From positions 488,356 to 525,035 of the forward strand of contig BJOX01000261.1 of the NCBI GenBank assembly GCA_009731375.1: 36,680 bases of DNA, written 5' to 3'. Shown piece after piece: positions 24,962 to 33,477 of this stretch. Source of the stretch: Paulinella micropora (taxonomy: Eukaryota; Cercozoa; Imbricatea; Euglyphida). The position numbers and the translations under genes were made by a program. How positions within the stretch are numbered: position 1 is the first letter of the stretch; every line of letters begins with the position of its first letter. The notes below the pieces were generated by a model. The model was not told where the DNA came from and made no database searches. It saw only the letters and a list, made by a program, of their open reading frames with translations.

Positions 24962-27274
24962 TTAGCACAATTGCATAAACCGCGTGATCCGAGCGGCTGG
25001 TGTAGGATCAGCCGTATCAAGGGCCGCAGCGGCATGACTAGCGAAGCGGTAGGAAGCCTTCACGGAAAAAATGGAATCGAGCGTTCCGCGCCAAAAACTG
25101 GGCCGGCGCAGTTCTTCGGCATGGTGCTGCAAATTTGCCGCGAAAAATTCTACGGCTTGTCGGCGTAACCGTTCGGCTCTGGTCTCACGGGGCAGCTGTT
25201 TAAGCGTGGGCGGGATGACGTATTTCAAGTCACCCAGGACCCGTGCGTAGTCCGAGGCCAGCTTTTCGCCCTGTTGCACAATGGCTTGCACAATCTTCAC
25301 CAAGTCCGGCTCGTGCAGGGACGGCGCCGCCTTGCTCATCACTTTCACCTTGTCGTAGAACATCTGCGTCTTGAGATTGCTGAGTCCTTCGTCCTTGTTT
25401 TCGTACTCGAGCGTGTGCCCCAAAACCCGGCTAAAAAACACCGGCCGGGCCACGAGCGAATGGTTTCCGTAGAGCTCCCAGGCCACATTGGCGTAGATGG
25501 CTCGCAGCAGGTGAGGGCGGCTGATGCGGAACTCGCTCTTGGAGCGCTCTTGGTAGAGGTGTGTCAGGTCTTCGAACGTATTCTTAAAGCCGCCACCTTT
25601 CAGGGCCGCGCCCACTTCGCTGTTGGGCATCACTTGGCTGGGCCTGTCGATGTTCTTCTTGTGGCCCGCAACCACCAGACTTTGCATCCACGGCAGCGTG
25701 CTGACCTTCATCTTCTTCGTCGGTGGCATGGCAATGGGCTGGTCATCCTCTTCCGCCAGGATCTCTGCCCGGTGCGAGGTCCAGCTCAGGTAATCGGACT
25801 TGGGCCTGTCGCCTTTCAGCAGCATGCTAGCGCCTGCCGCCATCTTGGCCCGGTGCTTAAAATGGTTCTCCGTGCCAAAGATCAGGTGACGCCAGATTCT
25901 CAGTACACCGGTCGCCGAGGCCGTAGGCAGGGCGATGGGCTTGCCGACATAGATAGAGTTTTGGTAATCACTTTGGTCGTCCGGGTCTTTGAGGGGGTCT
26001 GCACCCTTTTTCGCCGCCCGGTGCTGCAAGACATGCTTTTGGCGGCCAATCTCCGTAAACGTCATATACTGGTCGTCCTCCACCGGGCCAAATTCGCTAA
26101 AGCGCCACAGCTCGGACATTCTGCACCCGAGGATAGACAGCAACAGAAAGGACTGCAGGGCCCACAGCGGGTGTCTCTCGCTGGGCGCAAAGGGGCCGTC
26201 GTTGGCGCGCTTGGCTTCCGGGTCCTCGAAGCAATCTGCCTCCGCGAGCATGGCTCGGTAGAGCTCGTCCAAGAACGCGCACCAGGGGTCCAAGTAGAGC
26301 ACGTGCCTCTTCTTGAGGTTCTTCATCAATTTCTTGCCGGTCTGCTGAACTCCTTCCGAACTCGCGTCCCTGTCACGAAAAAGCGTCCCTTCCGTAAACC
26401 ACTTGACCACGAAGTCCTCGCCCCAGACACAGCGCGAGGGCTGTTCCTTGCCCTTCTGGCTCTGTCGCTGGGTGGCTAGGATCAACCAGTTGCTCCGGAA
26501 AAGGCCGTAGTCTTGTCCTCTCGCGGAGAGGTTGGGCTTGGTAGCGTCGACCAGGTCGTTTATGAAACTCACAAACTGGTCCACGTCTTTGCGGAGCCGC
26601 AGAAAGGTCATGCAATAAGCAAGCAGACACTTGGTGAACGGCCCGGCGCTGAGATTTGGCAACCCCAGCTTCACCCAGCCGTCCTCGTCACCGAAGAGGA
26701 GCTTGCGAAGGGTCGTGTTTCTGCCCTTGGCCAGGTCGGCGGAGCTGCTAGGGAACAGCAGGCCGCCCCCTGGCTTCTCTACAATGACAAAGTCCACTTT
26801 GCCCGCGTGATGGCACGAAACCATGTTTTCCTTGTCCAGCCCGCTGTCCTTGAACCGTTTGTACGCGTACAGGACGTCATCGAGCTCTCCGTCTTCTTTC
26901 ACCATGAATTCGCTCCAGTGGCCCTTGCGCGACTTGATGACCTGGGCCAGAACGGGCGAGGCGGCGTGCCGGGCGGGGTCGACCCCGAGCGAGTACAGGT
27001 GCGCCCTGTCCAGCACCTCGTCCCGGTAAGAACGGAGGAGATCCAGCGCGGCCACAAAGTTGTCTCGTAGGTCCGCCCACTCCTGCGGGCTCATTTTCGT
27101 CTTGAGCGGCAGGCGTTCCCAGACCGGCACCGGCTTCTGGCCGTCACGGATTTCTTGTAGTGTGGTGTTGTTAAAGGCGTCAACCACCTGCTGGGGCGGT
27201 GCATCGCTCATGGTTACCACTTTGAGGTGGCTGGGCTCCGCGCCAAGCCGGCCACTCACGACCCATTTCACCAT
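24962..27274 (-). CDS. Tyrosine recombinase, telomere-resolvase-like, 770 aa
   Basis: DNA strand breakage and rejoining through a tyrosine. From ATG 27274 the catalytic set is in order: R385 in ILGCRMSELW, H588-x-x-R591 in ISRPHLLRAIYANVAWELY, H620 in FFSRVLGHT, and candidate nucleophile Y640 in TQMFYDKVKV. The large N-terminal region (1-360) is helical. HLLRAIYANVAW followed by a long spacer and FSRVLGH recalls protelomerases (telomere resolvases) more than phage integrases, which have HxLRHTFA; this is judged by eye. With terminal inverted repeats, roles in end resolution or integration are both possible. ATG 27274 fits the upstream promoter motif (32 bp); ATG 27211 is the alternative. Confidence 0.75.
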   Translation of the reverse strand: MVKWVVSGRLGAEPSHLKVVTMSDAPPQQVVDAFNNTTLQEIRDGQKPVPVWERLPLKTKMSPQEWADLRDNFVAALDLLRSYRDEVLDRAHLYSLGVDPARHAASPVLAQVIKSRKGHWSEFMVKEDGELDDVLYAYKRFKDSGLDKENMVSCHHAGKVDFVIVEKPGGGLLFPSSSADLAKGRNTTLRKLLFGDEDGWVKLGLPNLSAGPFTKCLLAYCMTFLRLRKDVDQFVSFINDLVDATKPNLSARGQDYGLFRSNWLILATQRQSQKGKEQPSRCVWGEDFVVKWFTEGTLFRDRDASSEGVQQTGKKLMKNLKKRHVLYLDPWCAFLDELYRAMLAEADCFEDPEAKRANDGPFAPSERHPLWALQSFLLLSILGCRMSELWRFSEFGPVEDDQYMTFTEIGRQKHVLQHRAAKKGADPLKDPDDQSDYQNSIYVGKPIALPTASATGVLRIWRHLIFGTENHFKHRAKMAAGASMLLKGDRPKSDYLSWTSHRAEILAEEDDQPIAMPPTKKMKVSTLPWMQSLVVAGHKKNIDRPSQVMPNSEVGAALKGGGFKNTFEDLTHLYQERSKSEFRISRPHLLRAIYANVAWELYGNHSLVARPVFFSRVLGHTLEYENKDEGLSNLKTQMFYDKVKVMSKAAPSLHEPDLVKIVQAIVQQGEKLASDYARVLGDLKYVIPPTLKQLPRETRAERLRRQAVEFFAANLQHHAEELRRPSFWRGTLDSIFSVKASYRFASHAAAALDTADPTPAARITRFMQLC

Positions 27275-27305
27275 GGTCTTCTTCCTCTTTAATGACTAGA
27301 TGATA

Positions 27306-27320
27306 CAAGATTTGTTTTTT
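27306..27320 (-). promoter_or_regulatory. A-run/ATCTTG promoter-like motif before recombinase
   Basis: Minus-strand AAAAAACAAATCTTG, 32 bp before ATG 27274. Variant of the motif at 13533, 15582, 16544 and 17774. It abuts the stop codon of the VLTF3 gene. Confidence 0.5.
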
Positions 27321-28278
27321 CAGCAATAGCCACAACACCCGCGGCCGGTGTCTTTTTCTTTTTTTCTTTTTCTTTTTCTTCTTCTTGGCGTGCGGGCCAG
27401 ACAAAAGATGACTCGCGAGCGGGCGCGCGGGCCAGACAAAAGATGACTCGCGAGCGGGCGCGCGAGGCCGCTGCCGTTCAGTGAACCAGTTAAGGGGATG
27501 AAATCCCAGCCTTGTTCTTCGCACACCAGAGCGAACATGGCGTTGGCGCGGTGGCGGCTCTCTAACTGCTCCAGCTCCGGCACTTGCAAAGCTAGCTCTT
27601 CTTCGCCCAGCAGCAGCAGGAAAGCACTCAGCAACGTCTGATAACTCACGAAGCATCTAAAAAGAAAGACAGACATGAAAAGAAAACAGAGCAAGAAATC
27701 GACCTTCTCTCCCACCCATACCGCTCCCTCAGCTTCTTCAGCACTCTGGGCCAGCAGGCGTCGACTTTTTTGAAGAGGCGTTGCAACTCCTCTAGCGTCT
27801 CTTGGCTCGGTTCCCGCCGGCTCCGGCCGCAGCCGAGCAGGTGGCACAGCTGGCTGGCCTTGTCGATGGTTAAAGGGCCTAGCTTCTCTCGGCGCCAGAT
27901 GTACGCGAGGCGAGCGGGCGTCGGGCTCTGTGCCCGCCACTTGTGGACCAGGCGCCTCGCCTGTGCTAACAAGGCCGGGCTGACACACGACGCAGACTGA
28001 TTCACACCTCGCAGGTTGAATGTCTCGCGCGTGATCTGTTAACACACGACACAGACTGGTTTCGGTCCACTGCAAATCGAATGACGTACCTGTCTGAACC
28101 TGCTCAGTCTCGTGTAGCCGACATGTCTGGGAGGGGCCGATTGCTCTCGGGGCATCTGGCCGTTGACTAGCCAGCATTGCGACGTGTACAGCTCGTGCTC
28201 TGTCTTGACCAGGCCACACTTGGAGCAGTACGTACCGGTTGTTGCTAAGCTGAAGGTCCAGACATGTTCACAGGACAT
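27320..28278 (-). CDS. VLTF3-like late transcription factor, three exons
   Basis: Homologue of poxvirus late transcription factor 3 (A2), which activates late viral genes. Exons on the minus strand: 28278-28090, 28035-27722 and 27656-27320, giving 279 residues in one frame (189+314+337 nt). Exon 1 carries the N-terminal zinc ribbon C-E-H-V-W...Y-C-S-K-C-G-L (residues 3-22). Exon 3 carries the family signature: FVSYQTLLSAFLLLLGEEEL, then ANAMFALVCEEQGWDFIP, equivalent to the F.sY..ll..ll.llG...W..iC.e.gW.f pattern. The C-terminal tail is a basic Arg/Lys run encoded partly by a 35-bp direct repeat near 27395-27465. An upstream ATG at 28317 would add 13 residues. Confidence 0.8.
27657..27721 (-). 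other. Intron 2 of VLTF3 (65 nt)
   Basis: Minus strand begins GTATGG and ends TTTCTTTTTAG with a strong pyrimidine tract. Phase 2; splicing joins the exon 2 frame to the conserved FVSYQ exon. Confidence 0.8.
28036..28089 (-). other. Intron 1 of VLTF3 (54 nt)
   Basis: Minus strand begins GTACGT and ends GTGTTAACAG. Phase 0, separating the zinc-ribbon exon from exon 2. Confidence 0.8.
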
Positions 28279-28400
28279 GTACAAAAATGACGGCCGGCTA
28301 GCGAGAAAGAAATGCAACAGATCTTGAACCGCGAGCGTTTAAGATTCGAGATTTGAAACACGAGGGAAAGGAGGAGTTGCCAGTGACACACACAAAAAAG

Positions 28401-28874
28401 ATGGAGGGCACAGAAGTTTACAAGGGCAAATGTCTGCACTGCTCGTACGGCTGCGCGCGGGATGACGGCAAGTGGTATGGCTTGCCGATAGCCCACGCAG
28501 ACGAAGAGCTGTTCGTCTGGGGTCATTTTTGTAGTATCAGTTGTGCAGCGGCCGTCGCAGAATACGGGATTGTCGAAACGATCCGTTCACGATCAATGGA
28601 CCTCTTGCACTCGTTTCTAAGAGTCAATCTGCACAAGCAGCTAGTTCAACCGGCGCCGCCGCGCCATGAGCTTGTGGATTATGGAGGACCTCTGGACATC
28701 TCGGCTTTCAGGGCCGTGGGCCGGGTAGTCAATTGGTACGTGCCGGTGCACAGAAAGGAAACGCAAAAGACGTTTATTAGTAAGCTCTCTGGCAAAAAGT
28801 ACATGCTGAGACGCCTTAAGCGCCTGCCTGACATTCGTCTCTCTTCCGCTTTGTGTTCTTCTTCTTCCTCTTGA
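28401..28874 (+). CDS. VLTF2-like late transcription factor with FCS-type zinc finger
   Basis: Start at ATG 28401 (MEGTEVYKGKC); the open frame from 28353 begins with TTG. The signature is a zinc finger C-x-x-C (KCLHCSYG), then a G-L-P-I-A-H strand, then FVWGHFCSISCAAAVAEY, matching the C..C...P.g.P......F...G.FCS..C..AY pattern of poxvirus A1 (VLTF2) and its giant-virus relatives. The C-terminal basic part (KKYMLRRLKRL) may bind nucleic acid. It diverges from VLTF3 (promoters between 28279 and 28400) and overlaps the 3' end of PCNA by 59 bp. Confidence 0.75.
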   Translation: MEGTEVYKGKCLHCSYGCARDDGKWYGLPIAHADEELFVWGHFCSISCAAAVAEYGIVETIRSRSMDLLHSFLRVNLHKQLVQPAPPRHELVDYGGPLDISAFRAVGRVVNWYVPVHRKETQKTFISKLSGKKYMLRRLKRLPDIRLSSALCSSSSS

Positions 28875-29790
28875 CCACCTTGCGCTTTTCTTCCTCCTCG
28901 GCGGCGCCGTCGGTGGTCAGGGCAAGCGGCGCCAGCGTGGGCAGAGGAGGCGGTGGTCCCTCGGCGTCGGCCAGAATCGTGTACTTGAGCCACGGACCGC
29001 CTTCCCGCTTAAAGACGAGGTGCAGCACATTCGGCGCAGCGCCGACCAAGACTCGGCCCGTCTTTTTCTCCTGAAAGGCGCATGACTTGAGCACCTTTTT
29101 GCAGGTTTCAAGTGAGTAGACACAGTCGCGCTCGGCAGGTGTCTTCGACAGGTCCGCTCGCAAGAGCGATTCCTTGTCCTCTGCCAGCAGAGCGATACCG
29201 CCAAGGGAAGTGCGTGCCAGCCGACTTGCGTCCACTGCCCGCAGCGAGGACTCGGTACAGAGCCTGTCCCCTTCCACGAACAGACTGCAATGCGAATTGC
29301 TCTTGGAATGATGGCGCACCACGGCATTAAGGGCAGGGCCGCTAACTTCAACTAGACGGTCGACATCAGTCCACTCGGTCAAGGGCAGGAACGCCGCTTC
29401 TTGGGACACGAGCAGCGATGTCAGATCGCTGTAGTGCCGAAACGTTTTGTTGTCGTTCCAAAATTTGACACAAAGTCTGTTGTCGAGCGCGACGGACAGC
29501 TCGAGTGTCATGCCCTCGCGAAACGTGCTCAGCCAGCACTGGATTTCTTTCAGATCGAGCGAAAACACGCATTTGGACGAGTTGCCACTGAGCGAGACAT
29601 AGTCGCCGTTTGCAGCGCCCAGAAAGGGCACCACAAACTGGGCAACCAGCCCGTCGGCCGCACTGCACAGGACAAGCTTGTCGACCGTGGCTTCGACACG
29701 AGCCTCCAGCAGAAGCGGGCTCAGTGAGTCCAGTGCCCGACGGAAAGCTGTGCAGCTAGAATGCGACCTCCACAGAAAGCGGTAGCTCAT
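28816..29790 (-). CDS. PCNA-like DNA sliding clamp, 324 aa
   Basis: Expected to encircle DNA and tether polymerase and repair proteins. Two repeated clamp-like domains are visible: residues ~14-120 (RRALDSLSPLLLEARVEATV, LVLCSAADGL, a CVFSLDLKEIQCWLS strand-helix) and ~140-275, ending in VLVGAAPNVLHLVF and WLKYTILADAEG, where PCNA ends with its A-P-K strand. Cellular PCNA is about 260 aa; the extra 50 residues are a Pro-rich and Lys/Arg-rich tail (KRKVVKRKKKNTKRKR) that looks like a nuclear localisation signal. Divergent from the SSB-like gene. Confidence 0.65.
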   Translation of the reverse strand: MSYRFLWRSHSSCTAFRRALDSLSPLLLEARVEATVDKLVLCSAADGLVAQFVVPFLGAANGDYVSLSGNSSKCVFSLDLKEIQCWLSTFREGMTLELSVALDNRLCVKFWNDNKTFRHYSDLTSLLVSQEAAFLPLTEWTDVDRLVEVSGPALNAVVRHHSKSNSHCSLFVEGDRLCTESSLRAVDASRLARTSLGGIALLAEDKESLLRADLSKTPAERDCVYSLETCKKVLKSCAFQEKKTGRVLVGAAPNVLHLVFKREGGPWLKYTILADAEGPPPPLPTLAPLALTTDGAAEEEEKRKVVKRKKKNTKRKRDECQAGA

Positions 29791-29947
29791 TTTTTGACTG
29801 AGTAAGCGTCGCGTTTATTTCCGTTTCCTGTTTTTTCGGGTTTCCAACGGCTGCCATTTAAAGTTTGAGATTTAAAAGAAGTCGCGTGTATATCCCCTTT
29901 AAAGAGAGAGAGAGAGAGAGAGAGAGATCCAGGCCAGAATTCAACCA
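29791..29947. promoter_or_regulatory. Divergent promoter region between PCNA and SSB-like genes, with (GA)n
   Basis: A 157-bp spacer with AT-rich stretches (CATTTAAAG, GATTTAAAAG) and a (GA)12 tract at about 29903-29927, 20 bp before the SSB-like start. The tract may act as a promoter spacer or be a simple microsatellite. Confidence 0.45.
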
Positions 29948-30685
29948 ATGTCCATCGTCGTAGACAACAGCCAGGTCAGGGCCTTTGACCCGGCCGCCGA
30001 CCCGAAAAAGCTCCGCCTGTCGGACGTGCCCAGAACTGCGTATGGGAGCACATTTTCAAATTTGTGCTACGGCGAAAAGAGCCTGACGCTGGTTCTGCCC
30101 GCCATGCAGCTTGCCTGGGACCCCTCGACGTACGACCAGCAAGCTAAATCGCCCAAGACGACCATTGACCTCGACTTCAAAGACGCGCAACAGTATGGCG
30201 CGGTGCTGCAGGCGTTTAAGGTGCTGCGTTCAATCGACGAAAAGGTTGCCGACCTCGTGGTGGAACAGCGCGACAAGATTGTTCCAAGCATGAAGAGAGC
30301 GGGCCCGATGGCCAAAAGCGACGAACAGGTGCGTGCTGCCTACCAGCCCTGCACACGGCTTCGCACAAGCCAGAAGTCCGACCGCGCTTGGGCACCGCGC
30401 CTGACCGCCACCGTCAGTGGAGCTCGGGTCATCGGAGGCGGGGATGTTTCCACCTTGCAAAAGGGCGACGTGGTCCGATGCGTTGTTGCTGCTACAGCGC
30501 TCTGCAGCAAGGGCGAAAAAGTTACACTTTCTTGGCGCGTTCTGCAGCTCAGAAAGCAAGAAGCCGGCCTGGGCTACCCGGACCAAGACCTCTCAGAAAA
30601 GGAAGCTTTTGGCGTGTCTCTGTCCGGCGAGGAAAACGGTGAGGGCGGTGCCAGTGCCATGGACTTGTCTGTAGATTTGGCTTAA
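29948..30685 (+). CDS. Single-stranded DNA-binding-like protein, 245 aa
   Basis: A beta-rich N-terminal domain (LRLSDVPRTAYGSTFSNLCY, LTLVLPAMQLAWDPSTY, KTTIDLDF) followed by a helix VLRSIDEKVADLVVEQRDK, then a second beta region (LTATVSGARVIGGGDVS, VVRCVVAATALC) and an acidic C-terminal tail ending DLSVDLA. An OB-like body with an acidic tail is typical of viral SSBs; the P-m-x-x-W-x-x-S-x-Y and iD-x-x-V spacing recalls putative SSBs of algal giant viruses. Position beside PCNA and RNR supports a replication role. The match is not certain. Confidence 0.5.
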   Translation: MSIVVDNSQVRAFDPAADPKKLRLSDVPRTAYGSTFSNLCYGEKSLTLVLPAMQLAWDPSTYDQQAKSPKTTIDLDFKDAQQYGAVLQAFKVLRSIDEKVADLVVEQRDKIVPSMKRAGPMAKSDEQVRAAYQPCTRLRTSQKSDRAWAPRLTATVSGARVIGGGDVSTLQKGDVVRCVVAATALCSKGEKVTLSWRVLQLRKQEAGLGYPDQDLSEKEAFGVSLSGEENGEGGASAMDLSVDLA

Positions 30686-32953
30686 TTAAACTGTACACAT
30701 GACACACACATCACCGGTGCATGACTGCTTGGCACTAGTGGCCGCCTTGGTTCGAAGGTAATAGCAGCCGGTCTTTAGGCCTAGTTCCCAGGCACAGAAA
30801 TGACTACTAGACAGTTTGCGCTCGGTCACGTTTTCGAAATACACGTTGAGGCTCTGGGACTGGCACACGTAAGGCCCGCGCCCGGCGGATAGTTGCAGCT
30901 GTGTCTTCATCGGCACTTCAAAAACCGTCTTGAAGACTTGCTTTACGTCGTCTGGTATAGTCGCGATGTTCTGGACAGAGCCGTCGTTTGCCAGGAGCTG
31001 CGCTCTGACCGCTGGGGTCCAGAGGGCTCTTTGTTTGAGCGCTTTTACGAGGTATTTGTTGAGTATCGCGTGTTCCCCGGCCAGTGTCCGCCTGACCATT
31101 AAATTGCTGTAGACCGGTTCAAAACTCTCGTTCACTCCGAGTATCTGACTCGTGGACGCCGTTGGCATAAGCGCGATCAGGAGGTTGTTGCGCAGGCCAT
31201 GGGCCTTGATGTCTGTCTTCAGCCTAACCCATCGCTCTGACTTCAGCTCCACGCCCCAGAGGTCCGGCTGCAGCTTGCCCTGCGAGACGGGGCTGCCCTC
31301 GAACGCCGGGTATTGTCCCCTTTCTTTCGCGAGATCTACGCTGGCAGACACGGCCGCAAAGTAGATCTCACGCATTACACGGTCATTCAGAGCGGCTGCT
31401 TCGGGGCTCTCAAAACTAAGTCCCAAGGTCATGAACAGGTCTGCCAGGCCACAGATACCCAGTCCAATTGGCCTATGCTCCAAGTTTGACATTTTAGCCT
31501 CGGGGACGGGGTAGGTGGTTTGGTCGATGATCCGATCGAGATTGCGCACGGCACTACGCGTGACAGAGTGGAGGAGGCTGATGTCGATTTTCTTGCCCTC
31601 TGTGACAAAACGGGGCAGACAAATCGACGCAAGGTTACAGACGGCGGTCTCTTCGGACGAGCTCACTTCCATGATCTCCGCGCACAGGTTCGAGTTCTTG
31701 ATAGTGGCACAGTGCTGCTGATTACTTTTCGAGTTGGCGTGGTCTCGGTAAATGATGTACGGTGTGCCAGTCTCAATCTGGGCTTTTAAGATGGCAGACC
31801 ATAGGTGCCTGGCCTTCACTTTTTGGCCCTGTTGTGTTTTCTCGGCGTGGGTGTACCTCGATTCCCAGAACTTGCCCCAGCACTCATCTAGTCCCGGCAT
31901 CTCGGTCGGACAAAATAGTTTCCAGTCACCGTCATCACGCACCCGTTGCATAAACAGATCTGGTATCATCAGCGCCGTAAACAGATCCCGTGCTCTCGTT
32001 TCCGCTGCACCTGTATTTTGGCGCAGCTGCAAGAAATCGAAGATGTCCTTGTGCCACGGAGGCATGTACACGGCAAAGGCCCCTTTCCTGCGCCCACTCT
32101 GGTCCGCAAAACGTGAGGCTTCATTGAGAACACGAGCGAGAGGTACAACCCCCCCGCTCCTGCCCCCCGTCCCGTAGATCCTGCTGCCTGCTGCTCGCAC
32201 GTTGCCGATGTACAACCCAATACCTCCTGCGTGTTTTGAAATGACAGCGCAGTCCTTCACGGTTTCGAAGATCCCTGTGAGACTGTCTTCTCGAACTGGC
32301 AACAGGAAACACGAAGCAAGCTGCTGGTTCCGGCGCAGGCCAGCGTTGAACATAGTTGGTGAAGCATGGCTGTACAGGCCAGCACTTAAGAGATTGTAGG
32401 TGTCCTGGATCTTGCGCAGGACGCTGTCTGTGCTTTCTTCCAGGCCGTGGTGCAGCGCCACCGCGATTCGCATGTACAAATATTGCGGCGTCTCGCAGAT
32501 CTTGTCGTCGGCGTCTCTAAGAAGGTAGCCTTGCTTGAGCGTGCTGATTCCGAAGTAGTCGAAATTGATGAGGTCATTTTCGGGCCTTATCATCGCGTTC
32601 AAGGCAGCCTGGTGCTTGTCGGCAAACACCGAAAAGCTGGGCACCAGCGATAGGCGCAGACTGTTTGCCGCATCCCAGAACGTGGCCGGACAACTTTTTT
32701 GGAGGTCGCTAGCAACGATTCTGCCACCGAGCAGTGCGTAGTCAGGGTGGTACGAGGCCAACGCCGCACAGACCGAGGCGGCGAGCCCGTCCAATTCAGA
32801 GGTCGAGATTCCTTCTCGTATGCCCGCAATTGTTTGTCGGGCCACCTCGACCGCGCTCGCGCCTGGCAGATCAGTTGCGAGGAGCAAGATGCGGTGTAGC
32901 ACTTTGTCGAAAGCCATTGGCTCCAAAGAGCCATCTCGTTTTCGGACTTGCAT
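30686..32953 (-). CDS. Ribonucleotide reductase large subunit (class Ia), 755 aa
   Basis: Reduces ribonucleoside diphosphates with the small subunit at 8240-9222. Complete: N-terminal ATP-cone (residues 1-90, VRKRDGSLEPMAFDKV), catalytic barrel with N422, C424 and E426 in KNSNLCAEIM, redox cysteines C215 (QLASCFLLP) and C439 (AVCNLASIC), the MPTASTSQILG loop, and a C-terminal C-x-x-C (CVMCTV, C750 and C753) that reloads the active site. Length is in the family range. No frameshift is seen over 2.3 kb. Its TAA abuts the TAA of the SSB-like gene with no spacer. Both subunits are virus-encoded, so the virus would raise dNTP supply in resting cells. Confidence 0.97.
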   Translation of the reverse strand: MQVRKRDGSLEPMAFDKVLHRILLLATDLPGASAVEVARQTIAGIREGISTSELDGLAASVCAALASYHPDYALLGGRIVASDLQKSCPATFWDAANSLRLSLVPSFSVFADKHQAALNAMIRPENDLINFDYFGISTLKQGYLLRDADDKICETPQYLYMRIAVALHHGLEESTDSVLRKIQDTYNLLSAGLYSHASPTMFNAGLRRNQQLASCFLLPVREDSLTGIFETVKDCAVISKHAGGIGLYIGNVRAAGSRIYGTGGRSGGVVPLARVLNEASRFADQSGRRKGAFAVYMPPWHKDIFDFLQLRQNTGAAETRARDLFTALMIPDLFMQRVRDDGDWKLFCPTEMPGLDECWGKFWESRYTHAEKTQQGQKVKARHLWSAILKAQIETGTPYIIYRDHANSKSNQQHCATIKNSNLCAEIMEVSSSEETAVCNLASICLPRFVTEGKKIDISLLHSVTRSAVRNLDRIIDQTTYPVPEAKMSNLEHRPIGLGICGLADLFMTLGLSFESPEAAALNDRVMREIYFAAVSASVDLAKERGQYPAFEGSPVSQGKLQPDLWGVELKSERWVRLKTDIKAHGLRNNLLIALMPTASTSQILGVNESFEPVYSNLMVRRTLAGEHAILNKYLVKALKQRALWTPAVRAQLLANDGSVQNIATIPDDVKQVFKTVFEVPMKTQLQLSAGRGPYVCQSQSLNVYFENVTERKLSSSHFCAWELGLKTGCYYLRTKAATSAKQSCTGDVCVMCTV

Positions 32954-33477
32954 TTCGCGCGTGCTTGCATTAATGGCACAAGAGAAAAAAAATCATTCTC
33001 TGCTAAAATGCTGGAAACCAAAGTAGGTAGCTACTTGCGATAGTACCGGGACTCATGTGGGTATCAGGCGTGAACAAACAAGAAGAAGGCTTCCTGGGCG
33101 GCAAAGTGTGGTGGGCCGAGAACCGCGTGATTCACGGGATTCTCTATTTGATTTTTGCAGCTACTGGAAAAGGAGAACTACTTTTTACAGATGCCGTGCT
33201 GTAATTTATCTTTGGTCGGGCCGGCCGAGTCCAGTGCCACTTTGGCCAGTAAGAACCGGGCGGGTAGGCAACCGGCCACAAATAGTAGCGAGTTGTCTTT
33301 AGTAGAAGTCTGTGTGTCTGGTTGCATGGCTCAATGGATGAAAACAAAGACAGACAAGATTTAATTGTCCATAGTTCAAATCCCTCTTGCTGCTCCTATG
33401 TTTTCTTAGGCACACTTTTTTTTTGTTTATTAATTTTTCTTTGTAAGAACATTAAGGAATTTTACGGGAAACCCCTT
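32954..33477. other. Intergenic region (524 bp), no gene supported
   Basis: More AT-rich than the coding parts. It contains the start-proximal region of RNR1 (AAAAAAAATCATTCTC near 32985-33000) and a weakly tRNA-like stretch around 33325-33400 that does not fold into a full cloverleaf. The longer open frames show no domain. Confidence 0.65.

Noticed and set aside
25274-26479. 401-aa plus-strand ORF opposite the recombinase
   Set aside because: Shadow of the GC-rich recombinase gene, whose catalytic residues are clear.
33325-33400. tRNA-like stretch (GGCTCAATGGAT..., GACAA-loop-TTGTC stem, AGTTCAAATCC)
   Set aside because: An anticodon-type stem and a T-loop-like string are present, but the T stem, D stem and acceptor do not pair and position 33 is not T. 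At most a degraded or chance tRNA-like sequence.
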